Numbered from the stretch's first letter, positions 1-11,470 are shown. The stretch: DNA of 64,000 bases from Rhabdophis nuchalis (GCA_039707465.1 CM077643.1:326266919-326330918); one strand, 5' to 3'. Program-made: numbers and translations. Notes: a model not told the origin generated them from the sequence alone.

Positions 1-1288
1 TAAAAACAAACTAAACCCACCAATCTTTGCTTAACATGGCCAATAAGTATTTCGTTAAAGTGACTCTTGGAGCCTCTCTATATTTGAAGATGTTGGGCTT
101 AGTGCTAATGTTCTTGAGAGGGGTGGTTAAAGTATGTGGTTTTAGCTGAAGGAAATGAAAGGGGTTACAAGTCTGTCTTTTGGTAAGCTAGGCTTTATGC
201 TTCAAGAATGTGCAGTGGTCTCACAGCAGGAAAGCCAGGTTACCTGGGGAGTGAAAATGGAGGGAATAAGGCTGCCCTCCTGGAGGACTGAAGTAATTGA
301 TGGTACAATGAGACATCTGAAATCCATGATAAACTCGAAGTCTGCAGAGAACACATTACAGAACCGAGAAAATGATTATCCCACAATGCACGGTCTGCCT
401 GAGTGAAGTGCGGTTTCTTCTCTACCTACCATTATTTGCCCTCCATGAAAGACCTTTTATATATATGGTAATAAAATGGAAACTGAGGCTTTTCTGGTAA
501 GTTATTAAAGTTGCTCTTTTTTTTTTTTTTTTGCATTAGCTGGAAATGTTCTAAGAGTGGAAATTTTAGTTGGGGAAAAAATTAACTGATCTTTGAAACA
601 TGCAACATTTCCTCGACCTTCCAAACGAACCTTTCCAGTACCAGGGGCAAAGGAATTTTATATTCTACAGTGGTATCAAAGGAAATACATGATCCCTGGA
701 GACTTTCGCATTTTCATTCGTTGCAAGAATTGAACTAAATAGGACTAGGCTTTGTATTTAATGTGTTTATCATTATTTGGATTTAATGTGATTTTCATTT
801 CACATTTCTTAAAATATTTCAAGTTCGGTTACTGTAGCAAACCCTAATTTAATTCCTCCAAAGGTGTTACTAATATCCGTTGGCCTCTATCACCAGGTCT
901 GTTGGCCTTTTGACTGGGATGATGCCAAACTCTGGACCAGGAACCAAGCTGAGCAAAGCTAATACGTCCTGGCCAAGGCTAACAATCCTTTTCATGCAAA
1001 ATCCAGAACTGGAGTTCAGTCTGTGGTAATTTCTCTTCAGAGAGTCCCAGATCAAATTTCAAGGAATTTAAGTCCTGCTTCCAAAAGAAGTTTTTTTCCA
1101 CAGAAACATGCCATATGACTGGCTGAAAGGATACCAAATTACTTGATATTCCCTATCTTGGCTTATGATTTCAAGGGATAGTCCACATGTACCTGTTCTA
1201 ATTAATTGAAATTAAGGAATCTTTGGAAGTAGACCCTAGGATAAGAGAGGAAAGCAACAGTATATTTACTTTTAGGTCAATCCAGGCT
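1..1288. other. intergenic sequence, nothing recognised
   Basis: No splice-bounded coding segment, RNA gene or clear repeat could be supported here. A short T-run lies near 517-533. Small open frames at 155-406 and on the minus strand near 870-1055 have no recognisable motif. Confidence 0.5.
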
Positions 1289-1435
1289 GTTAGATCGGTG
1301 AGAAGCAGCAGGCGAGAGATGCGAGTGAGTTTCAGCACTTTTTATTCCAAGAATAAGTGACTGCGCTCTGCCAGCTGGGCTGCCGGAACTCGCCTTTTAA
1401 GAAGCTCCGGCAGATCAGCTGGCCAATGACAGTTG
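1289..1435 (-). repeat. partial Ty3/gypsy LTR
   Basis: Closely matches the 3168-3300 part of the other LTR, including the TGTTAGATCGG edge and a shared run through the CAGCTGG-rich segment. It lacks the other half and joins integrase-like sequence at about 1435. Confidence 0.65.
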
Positions 1436-2144
1436 CCTGATCCCTTGCTGATCCATCGTTTTGGTGGTCAGTTGTAGGCGATTGTCGGAGACCAGGTTGT
1501 CGGGTAGGCCATGGGTTGCCAAAAGTTTCCAGAGTGCTCTGATGGTGGCTTCTGCCGTTGTTGATTGCATGATCATGCCCTCCAGCCATTTGGAGTAAGC
1601 GTCCACAACGATCAGGAATGTCTGCCCTTCCACTGGTCCCACAAAGTCAATATGGATGCGCGACCATGGTCCTTTGGCTGCTTCCCACTCCCGCACAGGT
1701 GCCCGGGGTGGGGCTGGTCACATCTCCTGGCAAGGTCTGCAAGTGGCCACCCACTCCGTGATGTCCTTATCCATATTGGGCCACCAGATGTAGCTCTGGG
1801 CTAGTGCCTTCATCCGTACTATCCCCAGATGACCCTCGTGGAGGGCTTCCATGGCTTGCCTCCACAGCTTCTGGGGTACGTTGACTCTCTCCCCTCAAAA
1901 CATGCAGCCCTTGATAGTTGATAGCTCTGCTTGCATACTTTGGTAATTCTGGAATGCTTCACTCAGCTTCTCCTGTGGCCACCTCGTCAACACCCAGTTC
2001 AGAACCTTTCACAACCTCTTGTCCTTTTGTGTGTGCTCTGTAATGTCCCTGGCGGTGACTGGGCTGGCTAGGTCAACGTTGATCAGCCAGCACCATGGCA
2101 GTGGAGGCGGGGCCTTCCACCAGCTCCGGTAACAGGCAATGGCT

Positions 2145-2945
2145 GAGAGCATCAGCGTGTTTTACCAGGTCCGCCAGTTGCGCCCTTTCCTTGACCGGGA
2201 TGCCCTCCGCACAGTCACTCAAGCACTCGTCACGTGCCGCCTAGACTATTGTAATGCTCTCTACATGGGGCTCCCCTTGAGGTGCACTCGGAGGCTCCAG
2301 CTGGTCCAGAATGCGGCCGCGCGGGGAATTTTGGGAGCCTCACGGTGCTCCCACGTAACACCTCTCCTGCGCGAGCTGCACTGGCTTGCCGGTGGCCTTT
2401 CGGGTGCGCTTCAAGGTTTTGGTGACCATCTTTAAGACGCTCCATGGCATAGGGCCTAGTTATTTGCAGGACCGTCTCCTACCACATACCTCCCTTCGAC
2501 CGATCCGCTCCCACAGAGTGGGCCTCCTCAGGGTGCCGTCAGCTGGTCAATGCCGGCTGGCGGCACCCAGGGGAAGAGCCTTCTCTGTGGCGGGTCCAAC
2601 CCTCTGGAATGACCTACCCCCCGAACTTCATATCATCACGGACCTTCGCCTTTTCCGCCACTCATTAAAAATGCATTTGTTCCATCTCGCTGGCCTTGCT
2701 TAGAGTTAGTTTATGCCTATATTTTAGTCTAGATTTTAACATTGGGATTTTTAGGGGATTGGTTGAGATTTTAATATTTTTAGCTTAATTTTTAGCACAG
2801 GAGATTCTAATTTAATTTAATTTTACTATTGTATTGTATGTATTGTTGCTTGTTGGTATTTTAATTCTCTGTGCACCGCCCTGCGTCCCTCTGGAGACAG
2901 GAGCGGTATATAAATCCAATAAACCGTAAACCGTAAACCGTCCTT
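2145..2945 (+). mobile_element. L3/CR1-type LINE 3' fragment inside the gypsy RNase H region
   Basis: Encodes the typical C-terminal part of an L3/CR1-clade ORF2: SRLDYCNALYMGLPLRC-like and LLRELHWL blocks, then PIRSH, GRAFSVAGPTLWNDLPPEL and a final HLAGLA. One frame change lies near 2390. The 3'UTR ends with the conserved 'CACCGCCCTG...GGTATATAAAT' segment and a short (AAACCGT)n tail. It separates the HHPGKD and HADALS segments of the gypsy element. Confidence 0.85.
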
Positions 2946-3167
2946 CCCTGGATGGTGGATCAGCTCATAGTTACATGCCGTGCAGAAAATGGCCCATCTG
3001 GTCATCCTTGGGATCATGTATGGTGGGGTTTGTTGGTTCCCGGCGAGGAGCCCCAGCAATGGTTTATGGTCTGTGATGAGTTTGAAGTGTCTCCCATACA
3101 TGTACTCATGGAATCTCTTGATCCCTGTGACTGCAGCCAAGGCTTCCTTCGTCCTTCGTCGCCAGTG

Positions 3168-3400
3168 TTAGATCGGTGAGAATCAGCAGGCGAGAGACGC
3201 AAGTGAGTTTCAGAACTTTTTATTTCAAGAGTAAGTGACTGCGCTCTACCAGCTGGGCTGCCGGAGCTCACCTTTTAAGGAGCTCCAGCAGACCAGCTGG
3301 CCAATGACAGTTGTTTAAACTTCCCGGGGTTTTGGCAACCAATCCATGGTGAGCATGTGAAAATATGTAAATTTAACAATGTACGTCCGTACGTAACAAC
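3168..3400 (-). repeat. Ty3/gypsy LTR
   Basis: On the minus strand it opens TGTTACGTAC and closes GATCTAACA. A purine-rich tract (AGGAGGGGAAG) lies just outside the high-coordinate edge, as expected for the polypurine tract before a 3' LTR. The low-coordinate edge runs straight into RNase H sequence, so this LTR is shared or the internal 5' region is deleted. Confidence 0.7.
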
Positions 3401-3750
3401 CTTCCCCTCCTAGAATGAACACTGTCCAATCCCCGGCCAACATAGGTGACATAGTCTTTCAGGTAGGCGGTGGGCACCAGTCTCCTACTTGACCTGCACA
3501 GATGACTTGTCCCTGGGAGCTTGGCTGGTGCGGTTGAGCCTGCTGTTCCTCTGGCTGCCTGGGAAGGAACCTTCTGGAGCTCCTCGACCCACGAGTCGAG
3601 CTCCGGCCTGGTTCCTTCAGCTCCTGAGATGCCATTTCTTCGCAGGATGGCTTTGGATGCAGCTAAGTGTTCGTGGCTGAGGTTGAACAGTTGTCCCTTG
3701 ATCTCTTGGCTTGGTTGGGCCGGTTTGTTGTACAAAAATGACTAGTTACC

Positions 3751-3859
3751 AGTCAGAGGTCTTCAAACTTGACAACTTTAAGACTGGTGGACTTCAACTC
3801 CCAGAATTCTGGGAGTTGAAGTTCACAAGTCTTAAAAGTTGTCACGTTTAGGGACCCTG
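3751..3859. mobile_element. short palindromic hAT-like MITE
   Basis: The centre is an inverted repeat of TTCAACTCCCAGAATTC. The ends resemble those of the element at 44560-44641. Possible target duplication TAGTTACC/GAGTTACC (7 of 8). Confidence 0.5.
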
Positions 3860-4329
3860 GAGTTACCTCATCATGATCAGAAGTCATTGATGAGAATGAG
3901 TTGTGTTGCTTTACCGTCATCCTATCTTCCCATAGTTTTAACTCAGGGCTAAGTAATGTTATTATCGCATGAGCTATAGTGGTTATATATCTACTTCATC
4001 AGACAAATGGAATAATTTCCTATGAGAGAGGTTTCTACTTATATTTAGTTGTAGGAGAGTTGAGGAAAGAACATAGGAGAAGATGATGAGAAGAGACAGG
4101 ATTGATTGGGACCAAGAGGCATAGAAATAAAATTGTTTAGATAGTGATTATAAGAAAAGTAGGGCTATGAGTCAGTTCTCTGCAGCAAAACTGTCTGATC
4201 GCTAAAGGCCAGCAACTCGCTTATGCCATGAGATTTATGGTCCTGAGAAAATTTATATACACAGTTGTTTGTGTTTAGAGGGCAAGGAAATATGATGTGT
4301 GGAAATGGTAAAAACAAAGGTGAATTACT

Positions 4330-4347
4330 GGGTTAGGGTTAGGGTTA
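4330..4347 (+). repeat. short interstitial TTAGGG repeat
   Basis: Nearly three vertebrate telomere-type TTAGGG units followed by a degenerate TTAAGG. Confidence 0.7.
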
Positions 4348-4407
4348 AGGTTTTGAAAATGACCAAATATGAATTAATTATACTTTATTTGACATGGACC
4401 ATTTAGC

Positions 4408-4690
4408 ACTGATTAACTGTTGTTCAGTCACTAAGTCATGTCCAACGTTTTGGAACCCATGGACCATAGCATGCCTGGCCTCCTGGCCCCCACTGTCCTC
4501 CACTGTCTCTCAGAGTTGGCCCAAATTCATGTTCATTGTGTCAATGCCACTATCTAACCATCTCATTCCTTCTCTTTTTGCCTTCAATTTTTCTCAACAT
4601 CAGGACCTTTCCCAATGAGTCCCCTCTTCTCATTTGGTGGCCAAAGTATTTGAGCTTCAGCTTTGGTATCTGTCGTACAAAGTTAGTTTC
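4408..4690 (-). mobile_element. BovB/RTE LINE 3' end
   Basis: Contains the reverse complement of the well-known BovB 3' terminal region (GTTCAGTCACTAAGTCATGTCC, then AACCCATGGACCATAGCATG). The truncated piece is about 280 bp with no coding part visible. BovB is known for horizontal spread among squamates and ruminants. Confidence 0.75.
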
Positions 4691-4714
4691 AAAATTACAG
4701 AAAATTACAGAATA

Positions 4715-5105
4715 ATTTAATTGGTTTCAAAATTACAGAATAAGTTGGAAGGGACCTTGGATGACTTCTAGTCCAACCCCCTGCTCAAGAAGGAGACCTG
4801 GTACAATTTCAGTCAAATGATTGTCCAATCTTTTTGTAAAAACCTCCAGTGTTGAAGCACCCACAATTTCTGGAGACAAGCTGTTCTATTGATTAATTGT
4901 TCTGTCTGGAAATTCCTCCTTAGTTCTAAGTAGCTTCTCTTCCTAGTTAGTTTCATTGCTTCTTGTTCTGCCTTCAGGTGTTTTGGAAAATAAGCTGACC
5001 TTCTCTTCTTTGTAGCAGCCCCTCCAATGTTGGAAGACTGCTATCCTATCACCCCTAGTCCTTCTCTTTGTTAGAGTAGACATACCCAATCCCTGCAACC
5101 ATCTA
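4715..5105 (-). mobile_element. CR1 LINE 3' end
   Basis: Reverse complement of the typical CR1 3' end: the GGACTAGAAGTCATCCAAGG-type block and the preceding coding tail. It is the minus-strand counterpart of the CR1 copies at 5525 and 42555. Confidence 0.75.
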
Positions 5106-5524
5106 TATGTTTTGTCATTGCTGATTTGATCTCCTTGCCTTTATTAACTAGCTAGCTAAAAACTATAATGTGTCCATACTCAATCCATGAGAAGTTGTGT
5201 GGAATTTTATAGTGACTGGGATGGGATTTGCATAAGGAATGGAAAGTAATTGACATTACTTGGGGTAGGGTAGTTGGTTATTGGTAGTTGAGACCTGTTT
5301 AAAAGTCAGTGGGCTTTCATGCAAGCCCGTCTCAACCTGATATCTTCCAGATGCCAGTGATCCCCCATATTAAAATAAGATACTGTTCCCCACATTATCA
5401 TAACCATGGTACATACATACCCTGGCAATAGGTTGTTGTTTTATATGTGTACAGGGTCCTGTTAAGATTGTGTACCAGGAATCGTTTGACATAGCCGGTT
5501 GCCAGCTCATGAGTGAGACATGAT

Positions 5525-6010
5525 TGCCACGATGTAGAAAAGACGTGGAGACTCTAGAAAGAGTGCAGAGAAGAGCAACAAAGATGATTAGGGGACTGGA
5601 GGCTAAACCATATGAAGAACGGTTGCAGGAACTGGGTATGTCTAGTTTAATGAAAAGAAGGACTAGGGAGAGACATGATAGCAGTCTTCCAATATCTCAG
5701 AGGCTGCCACAAAATAGAGGGAGTCAAACTATTCTCCAAAGCACCTGAGGGTAGAACAAGAAGCAATGGGTGGAAACTAATCAAGGAGAGAAGCAACTTA
5801 GAACTGAGGAGAAATTTCCTGACAGTTAGAACAATTAACCAGTGGAACAGCTTGCTTCCAGAAGTTGTGAATGCCCCAACACTGCAAGTCTTTAAGAAGA
5901 TGTTGGATAGCCATTTGTCTGAAATGGTATATGGTTTTCTGCCTAGGCAGGGAGTTGGACTAGATGACCTCCAAGGTCCCTTCCAACTCTGCTATTGTAT
6001 TATTGTATTA
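5525..6010 (+). mobile_element. CR1 LINE 3' fragment
   Basis: Encodes the end of CR1 ORF2: [20 protein letters not shown], then [15 protein letters not shown], then the WNSLLPEVVNAPTL block, followed by the 3'UTR with GACTAGATGACCTCCAAGG and a (TATTG)n tail. A one-base change near 5672 shifts the frame. Confidence 0.85.
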
Positions 6011-6260
6011 AAACAAGCTAAAGTGGTCCTTTCTTGAATCAATATTGAAGCGTCATTTCCACCTTTATCACAATGCCATCCAAGGGGAACTTCAAAGACT
6101 AGGAACCTTTGTTGGGGTTTTCACTCATTAAGGGAAAGGGAAGTCAGAGGCCTGCAGTGATTGGGGAAAGAAGCAGCGAGGTCAGGATAGAAATGGGCAA
6201 AGGAGAGAGAACCCATTTCATGCTGGTGTCATTTTTTTACTAGCTCTGCAATGGTGGAGA

Positions 6261-6657
6261 CAGGAGTGGTCTGCTATGGGTTTGCCCAGGTTTAGGAGAA
6301 CCTGTAGGTAACGTTATGACCGGTTCAGAGAACCTCCAAATCCCATCCCTGGCTGGCCCAGCCCACCACATCCCGCCCCTGCCACCCCAACACACCCCTC
6401 CCAGGAGTCTCTGTGAGTCCCGTTTTGGATTCGAGGTAAGTGCAAGGCTGGCATGGAGGCTCAGGATGGAGAAAAATGAGCCCCCCGGAAGACCTCCGGA
6501 GCCCAGAGGCTCAAGGAAAGCCTCCGGAGCCTGGGGAAAGCGAAAACAGCTTTCCTGCCATGGTGCAGGAGGCTGACTAGGCCACGCACACCATGACAAC
6601 ACCCACCCAGCAACTGAGCAGAGGATCCGTTGCTGAAATTTTTGAAGCCCACCCCTG
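6261..6657. mobile_element. hAT-type MITE, 397 bp
   Basis: Begins CAGGAGTGG and ends CCCACCCCTG, flanked by an exact 8-bp duplication GGTGGAGA (6253-6260 and 6658-6665). No transposase frame. Confidence 0.75.
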
Positions 6658-6665
6658 GGTGGAGA

Positions 6666-8129
6666 GTATTCCAACTCAGGAGATGAGAAAGGACAGGGGA
6701 CATTCCAAAGGCCACTGCTGTCCTTGACAAAGCCAGCCACTTTAATTTAAAAAAAATAAATGACTGCCTAAATAATTTGAAGCACTGTGGTGTTTTTTTT
6801 TAATGTGTGAAAATCAGATAACGGGTAGAAAGTAAAGGCTAAAGTAAGCAGTGGGGGGAACAAAACTTGCTGAACCAAATCCTCTTGACAGGATGGCTTC
6901 AAGCTTAATTATGGTAGTTCTGGGATCCCCTGAGAAAGAGGAGAATACTCTTTGGGTAGGGGAGAGCAGATCCAATTACTACTGAATGTTGGGAAGTCAA
7001 GAGAGAGAGAGAGAGAGAAAATATTGCTCCTGGCATTAAAATATATTGATTTGGTTTTTAAAACGTGTCCAAAGTCTATTCATTTCCCCACTTGGCAACT
7101 TCTCTTCTTCTAAAAGTCTTCCTATTTGTCAAAAGGTTTGCAGCTGGATCCCTTCCTGCTCACATATAAATTGGTGGTGGAAATGGCAACAGGCAGCATT
7201 TAACCTTACAGTATTGACTGTGCTGCAAGAGAGAGAAAGAACACGCCAGCCTTTCTGCTCCCTGGAAACTGTTTACCTGGAGAGGCGATTGGCACACACG
7301 CTCCCTCCCCGGCTGGAGCCCACTCCAATCTGCAAACCTGCCAGCGCGTTGGAGACGTTCCCAAACCAGAGCCTCTAAAAAGATGATTACTTGGCTCTAA
7401 GGGATCAGATTACTTTGTTCTTAGAGTTACATTTTAACTGGGAAAAGTTTAACAACTTTGACTTATGGACTCCTACAACTGGCAGGAGAAAAATGAGCAG
7501 AGGAAGTCATGGAAAATAACCACAAGTGAGGCCAGCCCATGCTCTACATAATTCCTGTGCTCTTTGTCCAATTGTTTTTGGGGGCAGAGGGGAGGGAGGG
7601 AGGGAGGGGGCTGGGGAAAATATTTTCCAGATACACAGGCCTGGCCTCACGAAGTGCTGATTTATGCCAAGTTTATAAAAAGCAGCTGCAGACAGAGCTG
7701 AATGAATGGATTACACTGCTGTCTGCTTTCCAGAATGTGCTTTAGTTCACACCCTGTCCCAGAGAGCAAGGCTGATCTCTTAGCACTCCATAAATTTACT
7801 TTTACACACGTGTGTGCACGCTCGAGCAAAGGAGGAAAATCTTCCTAGCCAGTATCCTCCCTCTTTGTGTCTGCATCAGAGCAAAAACTCTTCATGAGTC
7901 AGAAAATATTTTTTTTAAAATAAATAAAAACTTGCTTCAGTGCCTTTAACACTAGCGTGATGCAAAAAAAAAAAAAAAGACAAAATCAAGGAAGCATGTC
8001 CTCACTGCTTTTCTACTACTCCTAGTAGAAAATGAAAAATACAGCCATTTAATTTCCAAAATGATTTGAACTGCTTAATTAATTAGAGCAACCCTGCCTC
8101 TAATTAATTAGAGCAACCCTGCCCTGCCT
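6666..8129. other. intergenic sequence with simple repeats
   Basis: No gene recognised. Holds a short (GA)n tract near 7000-7018, a G-rich GGGAGGGAGGGAGGG stretch near 7581-7610 that could form a G-quadruplex, and A-runs near 7963-7979. A 25-bp direct repeat starting TAATTAATTAGAGC lies at 8076-8100 and 8101-8125. Confidence 0.4.
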
Positions 8130-8162
8130 CTTGTGACTGTCCTCATTGAGGACAGTCACAAG
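8130..8162. repeat. 33-bp near-perfect palindrome
   Basis: Arms of 16 bp (CTTGTGACTGTCCTCA and its reverse complement) around a single T. It directly follows two copies of a 25-bp direct repeat. Confidence 0.85.
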
Positions 8163-8209
8163 ATCCAGAAACAGGTGTGGTGGCAACAGAGCCAAGATTT
8201 TGTGTACTA

Positions 8210-8445
8210 CAGTAATCCCTCATTTTTCGCGGTTAATGGGGACCGGAACCTTCCGCGAAAACTGAAAAACCGCGAAGTAGGATTCGCAATACACTATACC
8301 GGAAACTTGAGTTGGTGGACATCGTTTAAAGCAAGCACTAGGGGGCGCTTGCCTCCTACCAATGCATTCCCCCCCTGTATTTTTAAAAAAGCCGCGAAGC
8401 AGTGAATCCGCGAAACATGAAGCCGCGAAAAACGAGGGATCACTG
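8210..8445. mobile_element. Tigger/mariner-like MITE, 236 bp
   Basis: Terminal inverted repeats CAGTAATCCCTC...TTTTCGCGG and CCGCGAAAAA...GGGATCACTG, bounded on each side by TA. CGCG-rich subterminal motifs recur. The TA duplication and CAGT-type ends fit the Tc1/mariner/pogo superfamily; the exact family is not known to me. Confidence 0.75.
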
Positions 8446-8809
8446 TATAGCAGTTGCACAAGATATGAACCTTTTGTGCTGAATCCAGAAGGCTGGGCTG
8501 AGCCATGAAAAGTCTAGGAATATTTTATCCCTTGGGAAGCAAATCTCAAGATTGCTAGGTGCTGAATAAAGTAAAAATAAAAATATCATAAGTGACCATC
8601 CAGTTGAATGTGCTTCTAATACAATTTAGATTACTAAAGGGATGCATTTTAAGTCACAGATGAGTGGGGTCCATCCATTGTAATTCCCCCAAATTGTTGC
8701 AGGAATGGGAAATAGCAAGATGATGGTTGGGAGTAAAAGAGACGGGAATAGATTATCTTCCCAACAACTTTATTCTAGTTATTATTGCCCAAGGCTTTAA
8801 TATATCAGG

Positions 8810-9185
8810 ATTTGTTGGAGTTCCCAAGCTCTTCAGGTTTTACTCTTCTCCAACACAACTCAAACTCAACAAACTCAAGGTAAACCATTCCAAACTTGAT
8901 TGCAGAAAATACAACTTCAGCAACAACTTCAGTGGTCAACGCCTGGAATGCTCTACCTGACTCCATTGTTACATCCTCAAACCCTCACAGCTTCAACCTT
9001 AAACTGTCTACCGTGGACCTCACCCCATTCCTAAGCGGTCCGTAAAGGGGGTGTACAAAAGCACACCAGCGTGCCTATCGTTCCTGTCCTACTGTCCCCA
9101 TTTATTTGTATTCATTTCCTTCGTTCATGTCCATGTTCATAATTATACCTGCTATCTTGTACATGTTTGACAAACAAATAACAAT
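8810..9185 (+). mobile_element. LINE 3' fragment (Jockey-superfamily type)
   Basis: Reads VNAWNALPDSIV...HSF...FLSGP then a stop at about 9044, the usual C-terminal signature of CR1/L2/Rex-type LINE ORF2, followed by about 140 bp of 3'UTR. A second copy, inverted, lies at 32275-33275. Exact family not assigned. Confidence 0.65.
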
Positions 9186-9189
9186 GTCC

Positions 9190-9554
9190 ATTCTGTGTGC
9201 AGCACTACAGCTTCTGTTGTTGCCTGTACGCAGTCATCAACCAGGCTGCCTGGAACAGAGCGGAGAGTCACCAGACTGAGGGAGGAGACTGTCCTGCACA
9301 GCTGGAAGGTTCCCAAAGAGGACAGAAACATAAGTACAGCTCTTCATAGTGCTGTGCCAGAGACCGATCAAGCTGACTGACCTTGCAAATATCACAGCCT
9401 CAAGCTTTTCCATTAAAGGCCATCGCCAACTTGCAACCAGCCCCAGCATGCCTCAGTGGCATCTTCTTTCTGCTGGTGTCCCAGCAAAGTTGCTCTCTTC
9501 TTCTCATTCTCTCACCCACTCATTGTGGGCTGAAGTTGTCCTTTACTAGATTAC
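9190..9554. other. intergenic sequence, nothing recognised
   Basis: Short open frames on both strands but no motif, splice context or repeat that I can name. Confidence 0.35.
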
Positions 9555-9569
9555 CATCATAGTGTAAAG

Positions 9570-9789
9570 TAGTGGTAGTCAACTTGGTCCCTACCGCCCA
9601 CTAGTGGGCGTTCCAGCTTTCATGGTGGGCGGTAGGGGTTTTGTCCGATACTGAAGCACTTTCCTTTTTTTAAATTTAATTGACTTCCCTACTTTATAAA
9701 TCACCATTACGGTGGAACCGGTGGGCGGTTATAAAATTTTACTACTAACAGAGATACAAAAGTGGGCGGTAAGTTGACTAACCTACCTG
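9570..9789. mobile_element. hAT MITE, copy 1, inserted in the Sauria SINE tail
   Basis: About 220 bp, starting TAGTGGTAGTCAACTTGG with a GGGCGGTAG-rich body. Flanked by an exact 8-bp duplication GTGTAAAG (9562-9569 and 9790-9797). A close second copy lies at 14370-14595. Confidence 0.85.
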
Positions 9790-10127
9790 GTGTAAAGGTT
9801 CCCCTCTCACATGTGTTAGTCATTCCCGACTCTAGGGGGTGGTGCTCATCTCCCTTTCAAAGCCCAAGAGCCACCGCTGTCCAAAGACGTCTCTGTGGTC
9901 ATGTGGCCGGCATGGCTAAATGCTGAAGGTGCACAGACAGAATGCTGTTACCTTCCCACCAAAGATAGTTTATTTTTCTACTTGAATTTTTACATGCTTT
10001 CAAACTGCTAGGGACAAGTAACGGGAACTCACTCCGTTATGTAGCGCTAGGGATTCAAACCACTGAACTGCCGACCTTTCGGATCAACAAGCTCAGCGTC
10101 TTAGCCACTGAGCCACCACATTCCTGT
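9790..10127 (-). mobile_element. Sauria SINE (tRNA-derived)
   Basis: On the minus strand it begins GGTGGCTCAGTGGCTAAGAC with a tRNA-type A box and a GGTTTGAATCCCT B box (near 10046-10058), then the Sauria body (CGTTACTTGTCCC, GGTGGGAAGGTAACAGC, CCGGCCACATGACCAC) and a tail ending ACCTTTACAC. Sauria SINEs are squamate-specific and are mobilised by BovB. A 12-bp duplication CATCATAGTGTA occurs at 9555-9566 and 10128-10139. Confidence 0.9.
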
Positions 10128-10139
10128 CATCATAGTGTA

Positions 10140-11134
10140 GCCCTCACTTATTTTGACATCATCCAAGAACAGCCTCAAGGTGTGTAAAATCTGTTAGGTT
10201 TTGTCACCCATTAAAGGGGACAAAGGCAAATGTAGTGTCTTCAAAACAAAGTGTGTGTCCGCGCGTGTGTGATTCCAGCAGGATTCCAGCAATCAGAACA
10301 GTACATTTCATGCTGGGACAGTTTTCTGTTGACAGAATGATGGGTGGGTAGCATTTCAGCTCAGCAATGGAGACTTGAAAGATAGTTAGGCTGCGGGTGG
10401 CAGACACAATTGCAGTTTGAAGGATTTTTGAAAACCTCCTGCTTTTCAATCGCCTGGAATAATATTGCTGAGAAACTCAGACCTGCGTTACAAATATCGG
10501 TCAAAAGAATGTTTCCTGGCAATTGTTTTGAGAACAGTTTTTCTCAGAAGGAATTGCTCCTGAGGGGATTACCTAGTGGTTTTTTTATTTTTTATTTTTT
10601 TTGAGAAAGGAGGGATTTTTGCACCACTGTTTCCGACAATAAGGAGTTTAGGAGTGGATCCAAAACACAGTATCCCTAATGGCTCATCAAGCCATTTCTT
10701 TTTTTTTTTTTAAGGGTGGACTGCTGGGTGAAATTATCAGTTCATGGAAAATCAAACCGGGGGAGGAGGCAGGACATTTTTACAGGAAAAGAGGAATTAA
10801 TTCCCCACACTACAAGAGTGCCACATTGCCCCCTAGTGGCAACCTTTCAGAAGTCGCCATATTTCTCCTACTAAAATTGCCGTGTCCGGAAGGCTTTTTA
10901 GTTTTGAGGGGGGAAAAAACCAATATTCAATACCAGATAGTGGCACTATGAAAATTAATTTCTTCCTGATGTCACTCCCCTATCTTCCCCCTTTAATGGG
11001 GCTAGATGTCTTTAGAGATGTGAAGGCAGCAGTCTTGAATGGTTTATGGAATATCAAGTTCTTCCATAAACAAGTAGCTTAATCATGAAGCTTCAAAGAA
11101 GTCATCAATTCTTTGTTCTGGTACTAGTATTGGA
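10140..11134. other. intergenic sequence, nothing recognised
   Basis: AT-rich with T-runs (10570-10605, 10700-10712). No exon, RNA gene or nameable repeat seen. Confidence 0.35.
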
Positions 11135-11470
11135 AGAAATGTCCTTCTGGGTTCAGCTCCAAGCCGGGGGGGGGGGTGGAAGAGACACTGGAGACATGGA
11201 GTCTGCTTGGAAAGATGGTTTAATGGTGGAGAGGACCACATGGCTTGCGTCCTGAACAGAAAAGGTGATCACATGCTTCAATGTTGGTGGAGAAGAAGAG
11301 AAGGGAACGAGGAAGGGGCTGGGCTTTTTATAATCTGTTCAGCCCCACCTCTGTTTCCTGTTCCTGTGTAAGAAATGTATTCTGATTGGTTGTCAGCCTC
11401 CCATGGGGCCATGCGGGGCAACTCTCTAGGCTGTGTTTTGAATCCCAATTTTGGTTGAGTTCTCAGATGC
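11135..11470 (-). repeat. probable LTR remnant
   Basis: On the minus strand it shows a TATAAAAAGCCC box (near 11318-11330), a CCATTAAACC polyadenylation-like site about 100 bp on (near 11220), and a CTTGGAGCTGAACCCAG segment towards the end. This layout fits U3-R-U5 of an LTR. No target duplication was found and a G-run interrupts it at 11166-11176. Confidence 0.4.

Larger units (their letters stand above)
1289..3740 (-). mobile_element. rearranged Ty3/gypsy LTR retrotransposon remnant
   Basis: Minus-strand pieces of a Ty3/gypsy element. From high to low coordinate: a pol C-terminal tail (about 3740-3413, ending in a basic RSSRR...AYLKDYV-type sequence), a purine-rich tract next to an LTR (about 3413-3402), an LTR (about 3400-3168), an RNase H fragment (3167-2946, with YGRHFKLITDHKPLL), an L3 LINE insertion, the RNase H end (HADALS) running into integrase (about 2134-1436, with HIDFVGPVEGQTFL), and a second LTR cut short (about 1435-1289). 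Both LTR copies share the TGTTAGATCGG edge as read on the plus strand. Gag, protease and reverse transcriptase are missing, so the copy is dead. Confidence 0.8.

Noticed and set aside
6240..6740. 166-codon minus-strand frame
   Set aside because: Lies almost entirely within a hAT MITE bounded by GGTGGAGA; no protein motif.
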